Shown: positions 28,337 through 37,448, numbered from the stretch's first letter. The stretch: 64,000 nt of DNA from Streptomyces sp. R33 (GCF_041200175.1 NZ_CP165727.1:5769501-5833500), one strand, 5' to 3'. Numbers and translations are program-made. The notes: generated by a model not told the origin, from the letters alone.

Positions 28337-29302
28337 CCGCCGGCCGGCTCCGCCGGTCGAACGTCGGCGCCAGCGCGGCCAGCAGCCGCTCGGCGTGGGA
28401 CGCGGCGGAGCCGGAGATCCCCGGGTAGTCCGCCCGGAAGGCCTCCCAGTCGGCCCACTTGACCTCGGAGAAGGCCTCCAGCGTCAGCGGGGTGTCCCAG
28501 GGTGCCTTCGGCGGGAAGTACTCGCCCGACTCCCGGAAGACCGTGTGGATCAGCTCGTACGGGGCCGTGCAGCGTTCGGCGAGCAGGACCGCGTCGTAGA
28601 GGTCCTTGCCCTGCGGGTACATGTCCGTGGCCAGCCAGACCAGCTTCCAGGCCAGCGACAGCTCCGGCGTCGCCGCCCGCAGGCGCACGCCCGCGACATC
28701 GGCCGGCTCCGCCTCCGCAGGGAGTCGCTCGTTGAAGACGAAGTCCAGCTGGACCTGGCCCCCGGGCAGCCCCGGGGCGGACCAGGGCAGGACCAGGCGG
28801 CGCCCGGGAACCCGCTCGTACGTCCAGATGTCCTCGGAGACCGCCGCGCCGGCCGGGATCACCAGCCCGCCCTGCTCGGAGGCGGCCCGCTCGGCCGCCT
28901 CCGCGACGGCCGCCAGCATCTGCTCCGTGCGCGGTTCCTCGATCGCCCAGTCCCGGGGGACCACCACGAAGTCCAGGTCGTGCGGCTCCCGGGCCGCCGC
29001 TCCGAACCAGCCCGCCATGAGCATGCTGCCGCGCAGGACCAGCGAGTCCGCCCAGCCAGACCGGGCGACGCCCCGCGCCACCACGTCGAGCGCGGTCCGG
29101 CGGGCGGCCCGCCAGGCGGGGCGCAGCGCACCGTCCACGGCCGAGTCCGTGATCCGGTAGCCGTCCGCGAAGTGCTTGAGCGCCGGGTCGAAGACCCGGG
29201 CCTCGGGGGCCGCCGTGTCCAGGCCGGCCGTGGACGTGCGCGGCAGGTCGTACTGGCGTCGCCTCCACTCGTCCCCGGCCGCGTCCTGCACGCTCGTCGC
29301 GG

Positions 29303-29884
29303 TCATGTCGCCACCCCTTCACCGATCCAGCCGTCGTCCACCGACAGGTTGCTGTCGTACAGCACGAACTCCCGCTCCTCCGAGCGGATTTCGTACCCCG
29401 TCGAGCCGAGCGCAGCGGCCAGCGCGTCGCACGCCGCCGTCGCGCCCGCCGCCGTGCCCCGCCACCGCTGGGTCACGAACCGCTCGTGCGCGCCCCCGGC
29501 CAGGATCCGGCGGGCGTTCCAGGACAGGTGCGCCCCGTGCGGGGTCACCAGGGCCTCCAGGGCGGGCCGGTCGAAGTCCGCCGGCAGGAGCAGCTTCAGG
29601 TGGTGCTCGAAGTAGCCGCCGCCGGGGCCCGGGCGGTCCGTGGTCCAGGGGACCGTCTCCACCTTGACCCGCACCGGGTCGAAGCCCGCCGCCCGCAGCC
29701 GGGGCACCAGGGCCTCGTGGCCGTCGCGGTCCCGCAGGGTCAGCATCGGCTGGGACACCATCCGGCCCCGGGCCAGCAGGATGTGCGTCACCTTCAACCC
29801 CCGTCCCCCGGCCCACGCTTCGAGTCGCGCGAGCTCAGCCGGGTCGGGGCAGCGCACGGTCACGTGGGTTTCGTACTCGGACAT
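29303..29884 (-). CDS. Unknown protein with internal duplication, coupled to AbiEii-like gene
   Basis: A 193-residue cytosolic protein not recognised as a known family. It appears to be two copies of one 75-85-residue unit. Unit 1 (about 4-79) runs YETHVTVRC...LKVTHIL...VSQPMLTLR...AAGFDPVRV. Unit 2 (about 91-175) runs YFEHHLKLL...AHLSWNA...FVTQRWRG...STGYEIRSE. Both share E-x-H-[VL], a Gly-turn, an [ST]-Q strand and a closing G-[FY]-[DE]. The E-x-H-V-T start faintly recalls 2H phosphoesterase strands but the second HxT is missing. It is the upstream gene of a two-gene unit with the nucleotidyltransferase. ATG 29884 has GAAGA upstream; 29905 and 29920 are alternatives. Confidence 0.7.
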   Translation of the reverse strand: MSEYETHVTVRCPDPAELARLEAWAGGRGLKVTHILLARGRMVSQPMLTLRDRDGHEALVPRLRAAGFDPVRVKVETVPWTTDRPGPGGGYFEHHLKLLLPADFDRPALEALVTPHGAHLSWNARRILAGGAHERFVTQRWRGTAAGATAACDALAAALGSTGYEIRSEEREFVLYDSNLSVDDGWIGEGVAT

Positions 29885-30058
29885 GGCATCGATCTTCTCG
29901 GACATGCGTCCGATCCGCATCGGGATTCCCGGCGGGGGGTAACCATCCGGTCACGCACCGGACTCAGAAAGTGCTCGCACGCCCCTCGTGGCAGTGATGT
30001 GTCGTACCCCACACTGAGGTGCGGTGCCCCCGTCCTCGGAGCCCTGGAGGTCGCCCCC

Positions 30059-31144
30059 GTGCAGACCCAGATCCTGACCGTCAACGTGAGCCCGCCCGTC
30101 CAAGACACCGAGGCCATTGCGGGTGAAGAGCCCGAGGTCGACGCCGTGGACGAGGAGCCCGAAGAGCCCGAGGCGCTGGAGCTGATCGAGCAGGTGCCCG
30201 AGCAGCGCCGGCGCGCGGACAGCGGCGGAGCCGGCCCTTCCGCCGACCTGTTCCGGCAGTACCTGCGCGAGATAGGCAGGATCCCGCTGCTTTCCGCCGC
30301 CGAGGAGGTCGAGCTCGCGCGCCGCGTCGAAGCCGGACTCTTCGCCGAGGAGAAGCTGGGCAACACCCCCGACCTCGACCTGCGGCTCGCCCTCGACCTC
30401 GACAAGCTCGTCGTCATGGGGCGGATGGCCAAGAGGCGCCTCATCGAGTCGAACCTGAGGCTCGTCGTCTCCGTCGCGAAGCGCTACGTGGGCCGCGGGC
30501 TCACCATGCTCGACCTCGTGCAGGAGGGGAACCTCGGGCTCATCCGGGCCGTTGAGAAGTTCGACTACGCCCGGGGGTACAAGTTCTCCACCTACGCCAC
30601 CTGGTGGATCCGGCAGGCCATGTCGCGGGCCCTCGCCGACCAGGCCCGCACCATCCGCGTACCCGTGCACGTCGTGGAGCTGATCAACCGCGTCGTGCGC
30701 GTACAGCGCCGCATGCTCCAGGAACGCGGGTACGAGCCCACCGCCGAAGAGGTCGCCGTCCACCTCGAGCTGACCCCCGAGCGGGTCCTGGAGGTGCTGC
30801 GCCTCGCCCAGGAGCCGGTCTCGCTCCACGCGCCGGTCGGCGAGGAGGACGACGTCGCCCTCGGTGACCTGATCGAGGACGGGGACGCGGCCTCGCCCAT
30901 GGAGTCCGCCGCGTTCTTCCTGCTCCGCGAGCACCTGGAAGCCGTGCTGTCGACCCTCGGCGAGCGCGAACGCAAGGTCGTCCAGCTGCGCTACGGCCTG
31001 GCCGACGGCCGGCCCCGCACACTGGAGGAGATCGGGCGGATCTTCGGCGTGACGCGCGAGCGGATCCGGCAGATCGAGTCCAAGACGCTCAACAAGCTGC
31101 GCGACCACGCCTTCGCCGACCAGCTCCGCGGCTACCTGGACTGA
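30059..31144 (+). CDS. hrdA: Principal-like (group 2) RNA polymerase sigma factor, HrdA type
   Basis: A 361-residue sigma-70 protein. After an acidic N-terminus rich in Glu (about 20-60), region 1.2 (SADLFRQYLREIGRIPLLSAAEEVELARRV), region 2 (ESNLRLVVSVAKRYVGRGLTMLDLVQEGNLGLIRAVEKFDYARGYKFSTYATWWIRQAM), region 3 and region 4 with the -35 helix-turn-helix (RTLEEIGRIFGVTRERIRQIE) are complete. It lacks the large region 1.1 of HrdB, so it is one of the nonessential Hrd paralogues. The symbol hrdA is chosen from its neighbourhood (dnaG, nas genes) in Streptomyces, an inference. GTG 30059 has GGAGG 8 nt upstream. Confidence 0.88.
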   Translation: MQTQILTVNVSPPVQDTEAIAGEEPEVDAVDEEPEEPEALELIEQVPEQRRRADSGGAGPSADLFRQYLREIGRIPLLSAAEEVELARRVEAGLFAEEKLGNTPDLDLRLALDLDKLVVMGRMAKRRLIESNLRLVVSVAKRYVGRGLTMLDLVQEGNLGLIRAVEKFDYARGYKFSTYATWWIRQAMSRALADQARTIRVPVHVVELINRVVRVQRRMLQERGYEPTAEEVAVHLELTPERVLEVLRLAQEPVSLHAPVGEEDDVALGDLIEDGDAASPMESAAFFLLREHLEAVLSTLGERERKVVQLRYGLADGRPRTLEEIGRIFGVTRERIRQIESKTLNKLRDHAFADQLRGYLD

Positions 31145-31154
31145 GTACGGAGAA

Positions 31155-31182
31155 GGGGTGCCCTCTGCCGAGAGGGCACCCC
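31155..31182. terminator. Bidirectional terminator between hrdA and ABC genes
   Basis: GGGGTGCCCTCT (31155-31166) and its exact complement (31171-31182) form a 12-bp stem with a 4-nt loop between two convergent transcription units. Confidence 0.85.
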
Positions 31183-31205
31183 CACACCAAGCCGACACGT
31201 CGACG

Positions 31206-33128
31206 CTAGTCGACCTCGGCCACCGCCTGCGCGAACTGCGCCGCGTACAGCCGCGCGTACGCGCCGTCCGCCGCCAGCAGCTCCTCGTGCGTGCCCTGCT
31301 CCACGATCGAGCCGTTCTCCATCACCAGGATCACGTCCGCATCGCGGATCGTGGACAGCCGGTGCGCGATCACGAAGGACGTACGACCGTGCGCGAGGCG
31401 GGCCATCGCCTTCTGGATCAGCACCTCGGTACGGGTGTCCACCGAGCTCGTCGCCTCGTCGAGCACCAGGATCACCGGGTCCGACAGGAACGCCCGGGCA
31501 ATGGTGATCAGCTGCTTCTCGCCCGCGCTGACGCCCGCGCCCTCGTCGTCCAGCACGGTGTCGTAGCCGTCCGGCAGGGTGCGGACGAACCGGTCCGCGT
31601 GGGCGGCCCGCGCCGCCTCCTCGATCTCGGCGCGCGTGACCTCGCGGGCCGCGCCGTACGCGATGTTCTCCGCGATGGTGCCGCCGAACAGCCACGTGTC
31701 CTGGAGCACCATGCCGATCCCGCTGCGCAGTTCCTCGCGGGTCATCTTCGCGATGTCCACCCCGTCGAGGGCGATCTCGCCGCCCGTGACCTCGTAGAAC
31801 CGCATCAGCAGGTTGACCAGCGTGGTCTTGCCGGCGCCCGTCGGGCCGACGATCGCGACCGTGTTGCCGGGCTCGACGCTCAGCGACAGGTTCTCGATCA
31901 GCGGCTTGTCCGGCTCGTACCGGAAGGCCACCTTGTCGAGCGTGACCTGGCCGCGCAGCTGCTCCGGCCGCTCCGGCACCTCGGCGTCCGGCTCCTGCTC
32001 CTGCGCGTCCAGCAGCTCGTACACGCGCTCCGCCGAGGCGACACCGGACTGCACCAGGTTCGCCATCGACGCGACCTGCGTCAGCGGCATCGAGAACTGG
32101 CGCGAGTACTGGATGAAGGCCTGCACGTCACCGATCGACAGGCTGCCCGAGGCCACCCGCAGACCGCCGACGACCGCCACCAGCACGTAGTTGATGTTCG
32201 AGATGAAGACCATCACCGGCTGCATGATCCCGCTGACCAGCTGCGCCTTGAACGAGGCCCGGTACAGCGCCTCGTTCTGCTCGGCGAAGACGGCCGCGGA
32301 CTCCTTCTGCCGTCCGAAGACCTTGACCAGCGCGTGGCCCGAGTACATCTCCTCGATGTGCGCGTTGAGCGCGCCCGTGGACTTCCACTGCGCCACGAAC
32401 TGTGGCTGCGACTTCTTGCCGATCTTCGCCGCGACGAAGACCGAGACCGGAATCGTCAGCAGGGCGACCAGCGCCAGCAGCGGGGAGATCCAGAGCATCA
32501 TCGTCAGCACACCGACGATCGTCAGCAGCGAGTTGAGCAGCTGACCCATCGTCTGCTGCAGCGTCTGCCCGATGTTGTCGATGTCGTTGGTGGCCCGGCT
32601 CAGCACCTCACCGCGCTTCTGCCGGTCGAAGTACGACAGCGGCAGCCGCGACAGCTTCCCCTGCAGCTCCTCGCGCATCCGGTACACGGTGCCGTTCATG
32701 ATGTGGTTCGACAGCCGCGTCGCGACCAGCATCAGCAGGCCGGCGAGGGTGAAGACCACCAGCGCCCAGATCGCCACGACCCCGACGGCACCGAAGTCGA
32801 TGCCCTCGCCGGGGGTGAAGTCGGTGCCGGACAGCATGTCCGCCATCCCGCCCTCGCCCTTGGCGCGCAGCCCGTCCAGCGCCTGCTGCTTGGTGATCCC
32901 GGCCGGCATCTGCCGGCCGACGATACCCGCGAACACCAGGTCGGTGGCCTCACCGAGGATCTTCGGGCCGATGACCGAGCAGGTGACGCTGCCGACGACG
33001 GCGAGGACCATGCCCCACAGCTTGGCCCTGTCGTACGCGATCTGGCGCAGCAGCCGTTTGCCCGAGCCCTTGAAATCCAGGGACCGCTCGGCCGGCCCCA
33101 TCATCATCCGTCCTCCGGGCCCGCTCAT
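31206..33128 (-). CDS. ABC exporter half-transporter, canonical ATPase site
   Basis: A 640-residue type IV ABC exporter subunit with six membrane helices (roughly 35-340) and a C-terminal nucleotide-binding domain: Walker A GPTGAGKTT, Q-loop GMVLQDTWLFGGTIAENI, signature VSAGEKQLI, Walker B ILVLDEATSSVDTR with the catalytic Glu, and switch His in VIAHRLSTIRDAD. The signature departs from LSGGQ at the fourth and fifth residues. An extra extracytoplasmic stretch between helices 1 and 2 (about 75-115) is notable. It overlaps the preceding half-transporter gene by ATGA and surely forms a heterodimer with it. Substrate (drug, lipid or peptide) is unknown. Confidence 0.92.
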   Translation of the reverse strand: MSGPGGRMMMGPAERSLDFKGSGKRLLRQIAYDRAKLWGMVLAVVGSVTCSVIGPKILGEATDLVFAGIVGRQMPAGITKQQALDGLRAKGEGGMADMLSGTDFTPGEGIDFGAVGVVAIWALVVFTLAGLLMLVATRLSNHIMNGTVYRMREELQGKLSRLPLSYFDRQKRGEVLSRATNDIDNIGQTLQQTMGQLLNSLLTIVGVLTMMLWISPLLALVALLTIPVSVFVAAKIGKKSQPQFVAQWKSTGALNAHIEEMYSGHALVKVFGRQKESAAVFAEQNEALYRASFKAQLVSGIMQPVMVFISNINYVLVAVVGGLRVASGSLSIGDVQAFIQYSRQFSMPLTQVASMANLVQSGVASAERVYELLDAQEQEPDAEVPERPEQLRGQVTLDKVAFRYEPDKPLIENLSLSVEPGNTVAIVGPTGAGKTTLVNLLMRFYEVTGGEIALDGVDIAKMTREELRSGIGMVLQDTWLFGGTIAENIAYGAAREVTRAEIEEAARAAHADRFVRTLPDGYDTVLDDEGAGVSAGEKQLITIARAFLSDPVILVLDEATSSVDTRTEVLIQKAMARLAHGRTSFVIAHRLSTIRDADVILVMENGSIVEQGTHEELLAADGAYARLYAAQFAQAVAEVD

Positions 33129-34858
33129 GCGGCCTCCGCCTCCGTCAGCTGGGAGAGCACGATCTCCCGGTAGGTCTCGTTGTCGGCCATCAGCTCGTGA
33201 TGGCGCCCCTCGCCCACGACCTGGCCCTCGTCCAGGACGATGATCCGGTCGGCGTCGCGGATCGTGGAGACCCGCTGGGCGACGATGACCACCGTCGCGT
33301 CCTCGGTCTCGCGGGCGAGCGCCGCGCGCAGCGCCGCGTCCGTCGCGTAGTCCAGGGCCGAGAAGGAGTCGTCGAAGAGGTAGATCTCCGGGCCCTGCAC
33401 CAGCGTGCGGGCGATGGCCAGGCGCTGGCGCTGGCCTCCGGAGACATTGGTTCCGCCCTGGGTGACGGGCGCGTCCAGACCGCCCTCCAGTGCGGACACG
33501 AAGTCCTTGGCCTGCGCCACTTCCAGCGCGCGCCACAGCTCCTCGTCGGTGGCGTCGGGACGCCCGTACCGCAGGTTGGAGGCGACGGTTCCGGAGAAGA
33601 GGTAGGGCTTCTGCGGGACCATGCCCACAGTCTTGGCCAGCAGCTCCGGCTCGATGCGGCGTACGTCCTCCCCGTCGACCAGCACGTGGCCGCCGGTCGC
33701 GTCGAACAGCCGGGGCACCAGGCCCAGCAGCGTGGACTTGCCGCTGCCGGTGGAGCCGATCACCGCCGTGGTCTCGCCGGGGCGGGCCACCAGGTCCACC
33801 CCGCGCAGCACCGGCGCCTCGGCGCCCGGGTAGCGGAAGTCGGCGCCGCGCAGCTCCAGCACGCCGCGGCGCAGGAGCTTGCGGATCGGCTCGGTGGGCG
33901 GGACCACGCTGGACTCGGTGTCCAGGACCTCCTGGACGCGCTCGGCGCAGACCTCGGCGCGCGGCACCATCATGAACATGAAGGTGGCCATCATCACGGA
34001 CATGACGATCTGCATCAGGTAGGCGAGGAAGGCCGTCAGCTGGCCGATCTCCATGCCGCCGCTGTCGATGCGCATCGCGCCGAACCAGATGACGGCGACG
34101 CTGGAGATGTTCACGACGACGATCACGGTCGGGAACATGAGCGCGAGCAGCTTGCCGGCCGCGAGGGAGACACCGGTCAGGTCCGCGTTGGCGTCCCGGA
34201 ACCGGTCCTTCTCGTACTCGTCGCGCACGAACGCGCGGATGACGCGGTTGCCGGTGATCTGCTCGCGCAGCACCCGGTTCACGGTGTCCAGGCGGACCTG
34301 CATCTTCCGGAACAGCGGCCGCGTCTTGAAGACGATCGCGCCGACCGACAGGCCGAGGGCGGGGACCACGGCCACCAGGACGCCCGACAGCTTCACGTCG
34401 AGCGAGAGCGCCATGGCGATGCCGCCGATGCACATGATCGGCGCGGAGACCATCAGCGTGAAGGTCATCAGCACCAGCATCTGGATCTGCTGCACGTCGT
34501 TCGTCGTACGGGTGATCAGCGAGGGCGCGCCGAACTGGCCGAGCTCCCGCGCGGAGAAGCTCTGCACCCGGTCGAAGACGGACGCGCGGATGTCGCGGCC
34601 GACGGCGGCCGCGGTACGGGCGCCGAAGTAGACGGCGCCGATGTTGCACCCGAGCTGGACGAGGGAGACGCCGAGCATCAGGGCGCCGAAGCGCAGGATG
34701 TAGCCGGTGTCCCCGCTGATGACACCGTTGTCGATGATGTCCGCGTTCAGAGTGGGGAGGTAGAGGATCGCGCTGGTCTGCAGCAGTTGCAGCAGGACCA
34801 GGAGGGCGATGGGTTTCCGGTACGGACTCAAATGGGTCCGCAGAAGTCGTATGAGCAC
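33125..34858 (-). CDS. ABC exporter half-transporter, degenerate ATPase site
   Basis: A 577-residue partner of the preceding subunit with six membrane helices (about 15-310) and an NBD: Walker A GSTGSGKST, Q-loop GMVPQKPYLFSGTVASN, signature NVSGGQRQRLAIA, and Walker B IYLFDDSFSALDYATD. The Asp in FDDSFS replaces the usual catalytic Glu and the switch region reads VAQRVSTIRDAD, with Gln instead of His. This marks a degenerate catalytic site, as in TM287/288-type heterodimers where only one of two ATP sites hydrolyses. It is the first gene of the two-gene operon, starting at GTG 34858. Confidence 0.92.
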   Translation of the reverse strand: MLIRLLRTHLSPYRKPIALLVLLQLLQTSAILYLPTLNADIIDNGVISGDTGYILRFGALMLGVSLVQLGCNIGAVYFGARTAAAVGRDIRASVFDRVQSFSARELGQFGAPSLITRTTNDVQQIQMLVLMTFTLMVSAPIMCIGGIAMALSLDVKLSGVLVAVVPALGLSVGAIVFKTRPLFRKMQVRLDTVNRVLREQITGNRVIRAFVRDEYEKDRFRDANADLTGVSLAAGKLLALMFPTVIVVVNISSVAVIWFGAMRIDSGGMEIGQLTAFLAYLMQIVMSVMMATFMFMMVPRAEVCAERVQEVLDTESSVVPPTEPIRKLLRRGVLELRGADFRYPGAEAPVLRGVDLVARPGETTAVIGSTGSGKSTLLGLVPRLFDATGGHVLVDGEDVRRIEPELLAKTVGMVPQKPYLFSGTVASNLRYGRPDATDEELWRALEVAQAKDFVSALEGGLDAPVTQGGTNVSGGQRQRLAIARTLVQGPEIYLFDDSFSALDYATDAALRAALARETEDATVVIVAQRVSTIRDADRIIVLDEGQVVGEGRHHELMADNETYREIVLSQLTEAEAA

Positions 34859-34967
34859 GCGCAGGCTCCGGTCGGCAGATCGTGGGGTTCACCCCATCTT
34901 CGGCCACCCCGGCGCCGATCCCCACCGCTTTTCGCAAAGGCCGGTCAAAAGGAGTAGACCGGCCGCC

Positions 34968-34994
34968 GGGCCTACTGCGACGGCAGTAGGTCCC
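34968..34994 (-). terminator. Hairpin downstream of the FGGY kinase
   Basis: CCTACTGC (34971-34978) pairs with GCAGTAGG (34983-34990) around a gacg tetraloop, extended by a further ggg/ccc pair beyond one mismatch. It lies between the kinase stop and the ABC operon start on the minus strand, with no T tract. Confidence 0.5.
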
Positions 34995-35021
34995 GCGCCC
35001 GAGGGGAGGAGCGGCGCGGCT

Positions 35022-36476
35022 CTACCCCTGGAACGCCCCGGGGTGGATCTGCTCCCGCGTCGCGATGTACTGCTGGCGCACCGCCTGCCAGGCCGGGTAC
35101 TCCTCGCCCGGTTCGAAGACCTGCGCCGCCGGGCCCGGCCACACCGGCGGGGTGTGCGGGGCCAGCGTGCCCTGCTGCACCCCGAGCGCCCAGGCCGCCT
35201 GGCGCGCCGCGCCGAGCGCCGCGTAGTCGGCCGGCGCCGGTACGACGATCTGCGTCCCGAACAGCCCGGGAGCCGCGGCCTGTACGGCGGGCAGCTCGGC
35301 GGCCGCGCCCAGCAGGAACACCCGGCGGATCTCGACCCCGCGCAGGCGCAGCACGTCGAGCGCGTCGACGAGCCCGCACAGCATGCCCTCGAACGCGGCC
35401 CGGGCCAGGTGTTCCGGCTTCATCGAGTCCCGCCGCAGCCCGGACAGCGTCCCGGCGGTGTGCGGCAGGTTGGGCGTGCGCTCACCCTCCAGGTACGGGA
35501 GCAGTACGAGGCCGTGCGCGCCCGGCGTCGACTTCAGCGCGAGCGCGGACAGCCCCTCGAGATCGGTGCCCAGCAGTTCGGCGGTGCCGCGCAGGGCCCG
35601 TACGGCGTTGGAGGTGTTCACCACCGGCAGGTGCATGCCGCTGGCGTCGGCCAGCGAGGTGATCAGCCCGCCCGGCTCCGACAGCGCCTCGTGGTGCACG
35701 GCCATCACCGAGCCGGAGGCGCCCAGCGAGACCACCGCGTCGCCGGGCCCGAGGCCCAGCCCGAGCGCGGCGGCCATGGTCTCCCCGGTGCCTGCGGAGA
35801 TCAGCAGCCCCTCCGGGGTCATGCCGGCGGCATCGGCCGGTCCGAGCACCTCGGGCAGCAGCGCCATGTGCCCGAGCGCCAGCTCGACCAGGTCGGGGCG
35901 GTACGAACCGGTGGCCGCCGACCAGTACCCGGTGCCCGAGGCGCCGCCCCGGTCCGTGGTCCGCCGGGCGGGCCGGCCCAGCAGCTGCCAGACCAGCCAG
36001 TCGTGCGCGGACATCAGCACGGCCACCCGCCGGGCCGCCTCCGGCTCGGCGCGGGCCAGCCAGGCCAGCTTCGCCACCGGCTGCGCGGACTGCGGGACGG
36101 ATCCGACGGCCTCGGCCCAGGCGTGCCGGCCGCCGAGCGCCTCGATGAGGTCGGCGGCGGCGACCTGGCCGCGCTTGTCGTTGCCGACCAGGGCCGGACG
36201 TACGAGGGCGCCCTGCTGGTCCAGGGGCAGCAGCCCGTGCTGCTGCGCGGATACGCCTATGGCCTGGACGCCTTCGAGGAGCCCGCCGCCGGCGGCCTCG
36301 CCGAGGGAGAGCAGCCAGGCCTGGGGGTCGGTCTCGTGGGGGTGGACGCTCTCGGGATCGCCCGCGGGCTGCGGATGGGGCGCGTACCCCTGGCGCAGCA
36401 CGGCACCCGTGTCGGTGTCACAGACGACGATGCGAGTGAAGGCGGAAGAACTGTCCAGCCCGGCGACTATCCCCAT
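35022..36476 (-). CDS. FGGY-family carbohydrate kinase (xylulokinase-like)
   Basis: A 484-residue sugar kinase. The N-terminal ATPase fold starts GIVAGLDSSSAFTRIVVCD. The substrate-side segment IGVSAQQHGLLPLD with GNDKR follows near 80-105, typical of xylulokinases. The second domain has the phosphate loop SLGASGSVMAV and the FGGY-like C-terminal block FEGMLCGLVDALDVLRLRGVEIRRVFLLGAAAELPAVQ. Xylulokinase phosphorylates D-xylulose for entry to the pentose phosphate pathway. The specific sugar is inferred, and no xylose isomerase or transporter is adjacent. ATG 36476 gives the conserved start; upstream in-frame sequence belongs to the intergenic region. Confidence 0.85.
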   Translation of the reverse strand: MGIVAGLDSSSAFTRIVVCDTDTGAVLRQGYAPHPQPAGDPESVHPHETDPQAWLLSLGEAAGGGLLEGVQAIGVSAQQHGLLPLDQQGALVRPALVGNDKRGQVAAADLIEALGGRHAWAEAVGSVPQSAQPVAKLAWLARAEPEAARRVAVLMSAHDWLVWQLLGRPARRTTDRGGASGTGYWSAATGSYRPDLVELALGHMALLPEVLGPADAAGMTPEGLLISAGTGETMAAALGLGLGPGDAVVSLGASGSVMAVHHEALSEPGGLITSLADASGMHLPVVNTSNAVRALRGTAELLGTDLEGLSALALKSTPGAHGLVLLPYLEGERTPNLPHTAGTLSGLRRDSMKPEHLARAAFEGMLCGLVDALDVLRLRGVEIRRVFLLGAAAELPAVQAAAPGLFGTQIVVPAPADYAALGAARQAAWALGVQQGTLAPHTPPVWPGPAAQVFEPGEEYPAWQAVRQQYIATREQIHPGAFQG

Positions 36477-36549
36477 GCGGAGAATTCTGCCGCACGCCGG
36501 GCCGGGATCCGCCGCCCGGAGGCGCCGGATCCCGGCCGGTTCCCACGGT

Positions 36550-36852
36550 TCAGGTGTTGCTGGTGCCCCATTCATCCTCGGAGCCGCCGCCGGCCCGGTC
36601 GCGCAGTCCCCGTACCCGTCCGGCCAGGGACGCCGGGACCGCGTTGCCGACCTTGTCGCCGACGACGGCGAAGGCCTTCCCGGCGTACTCGCGGCCCGTG
36701 TGACCGGCGGTCTCGGCGGCATTGCGCACCGCCGGGTTCTGCGCGATCTCGCGCGCCGACTTCTTCATCTGCTCGTAGCGCTCGCGCCCCGCACGCGTTC
36801 CGAGCACGTACCCGAGGGCCAGTCCGACCACGAACGTGACCTTGTACCGCAT
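36550..36852 (-). CDS. YtxH-like small membrane-associated protein
   Basis: A 100-residue protein with one N-terminal hydrophobic segment ending in a Gly-rich turn (YKVTFVVGLALGYVLGTRAGRERYEQM), followed by an amphipathic helical region with many Ala, Arg and Asp. This is the layout of YtxH and related stress-associated proteins, whose molecular function is unknown. ATG 36852 follows AAGGG by about 9 nt; a GTG three codons earlier is the alternative. It is 73 bp upstream of the FGGY kinase on the same strand and may be cotranscribed. Confidence 0.75.
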   Translation of the reverse strand: MRYKVTFVVGLALGYVLGTRAGRERYEQMKKSAREIAQNPAVRNAAETAGHTGREYAGKAFAVVGDKVGNAVPASLAGRVRGLRDRAGGGSEDEWGTSNT

Positions 36853-36997
36853 GCCTGCCACCCTTCGTCGTGTGGTGCCCGGCCTGCTGGCGATACCGAT
36901 TGGCGGAGCACCCCCCTGCTTGCGCTAATCTATGACTCGCAACGGGCGCTCGCCCCCCGGCAAGGCCGGAGGTGGGCTGTTCGGAGCACTGCAGCAA

Positions 36998-37070
36998 TCC
37001 CCTGTAGCTCAATTGGCAGAGCAGCCGGCTGTTAACCGGCAGGTTACTGGTTCGAGTCCAGTCGGGGGAG
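36998..37070 (+). tRNA. tRNA-Asn (GTT), copy 1
   Basis: A 73-nt cloverleaf. Acceptor TCCCCTG pairs with CGGGGGA (one G-T wobble), the anticodon stem GCCGGCT...ACCGGC holds GTT, and the T-arm is ACTGGTTCGAGTCCAGT. Discriminator base is G and CCA is not encoded. Confidence 0.95.
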
Positions 37071-37075
37071 CGCAG

Positions 37076-37148
37076 TCCCCTGTAGCTCAATTGGCAGAGC
37101 AGCCGGCTGTTAACCGGCAGGTTACTGGTTCGAGTCCAGTCGGGGGAG
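37076..37148 (+). tRNA. tRNA-Asn (GTT), copy 2
   Basis: Identical in all 73 positions to the preceding tRNA and separated from it by 5 nt (a 78-bp tandem unit). The two must be cotranscribed; the terminator at 37152 follows directly. Confidence 0.95.
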
Positions 37149-37151
37149 CGT

Positions 37152-37190
37152 GAAAGAAGAGGACCTCACGCGGGTCCTCTTTCTTTTTGC
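37152..37190 (+). terminator. Terminator of the tRNA-Asn pair
   Basis: AAGAGGACC (left arm, to 37165) pairs with GGTCCTCTT (37173-37181), followed by a T-rich run (tctttttg). It begins 4 nt after the second tRNA. A weaker dyad, CCTGGTTC-tg-GAACCGGG, follows at about 37191-37208. The rest of 37209-37332 shows nothing clear beyond a probable tRNA promoter. Confidence 0.85.
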
Positions 37191-37332
37191 CCTGGTTCTG
37201 GAACCGGGCAGCCCTCAGAACGGTCTCCCTCGGCAGGCGAAGCCGATCATGCGAGGCATCCGAGGCAGGAGATCGTATGAGCGGCTATGCTGCGGCAGAC
37301 GGCGCGCACACATGTACGCGCCACGCCGTGAA

Positions 37333-37406
37333 GGGGCGGTAGCTCAGCCGGTTAGAGCAGCGGACTCATAATCCGTCGGCCGTGGGTTCGAGTCCCACCC
37401 GCCCCA
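37333..37406 (+). tRNA. tRNA with CAT anticodon (Ile2 or elongator Met)
   Basis: A 74-nt cloverleaf: acceptor GGGGCGG/CCGCCCC, anticodon stem GCGGA/TCCGT around the loop CTCATAA, T-arm GTGGGTTCGAGTCCCAC, discriminator A, CCA not encoded. A CAT anticodon that is not initiator-like (the anticodon stem lacks three G-C pairs) is either elongator tRNA-Met or tRNA-Ile2, whose C34 becomes lysidine. The GGACTCATAATCC arm favours Ile2, but this needs identity-element analysis. Confidence 0.9.
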
Positions 37407-37411
37407 CTGCG

Positions 37412-37448
37412 AGCCGCAGGCGAAGAAACGTTCTCGCCTGCGGCTTTG
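37412..37448 (+). terminator. Terminator after the CAT tRNA
   Basis: AGCCGCAGGCGA (37412-37423) pairs perfectly with TCGCCTGCGGCT (37434-37445), followed by TTTGG. It also lies downstream of the convergent ligase gene. Confidence 0.8.

Noticed and set aside
36998..37406. Integration (att) site of a mobile element at the tRNA genes
   Set aside because: No integrase, excisionase or direct-repeat copy of a tRNA 3' end was found nearby; the tandem tRNAs are simple duplicates.
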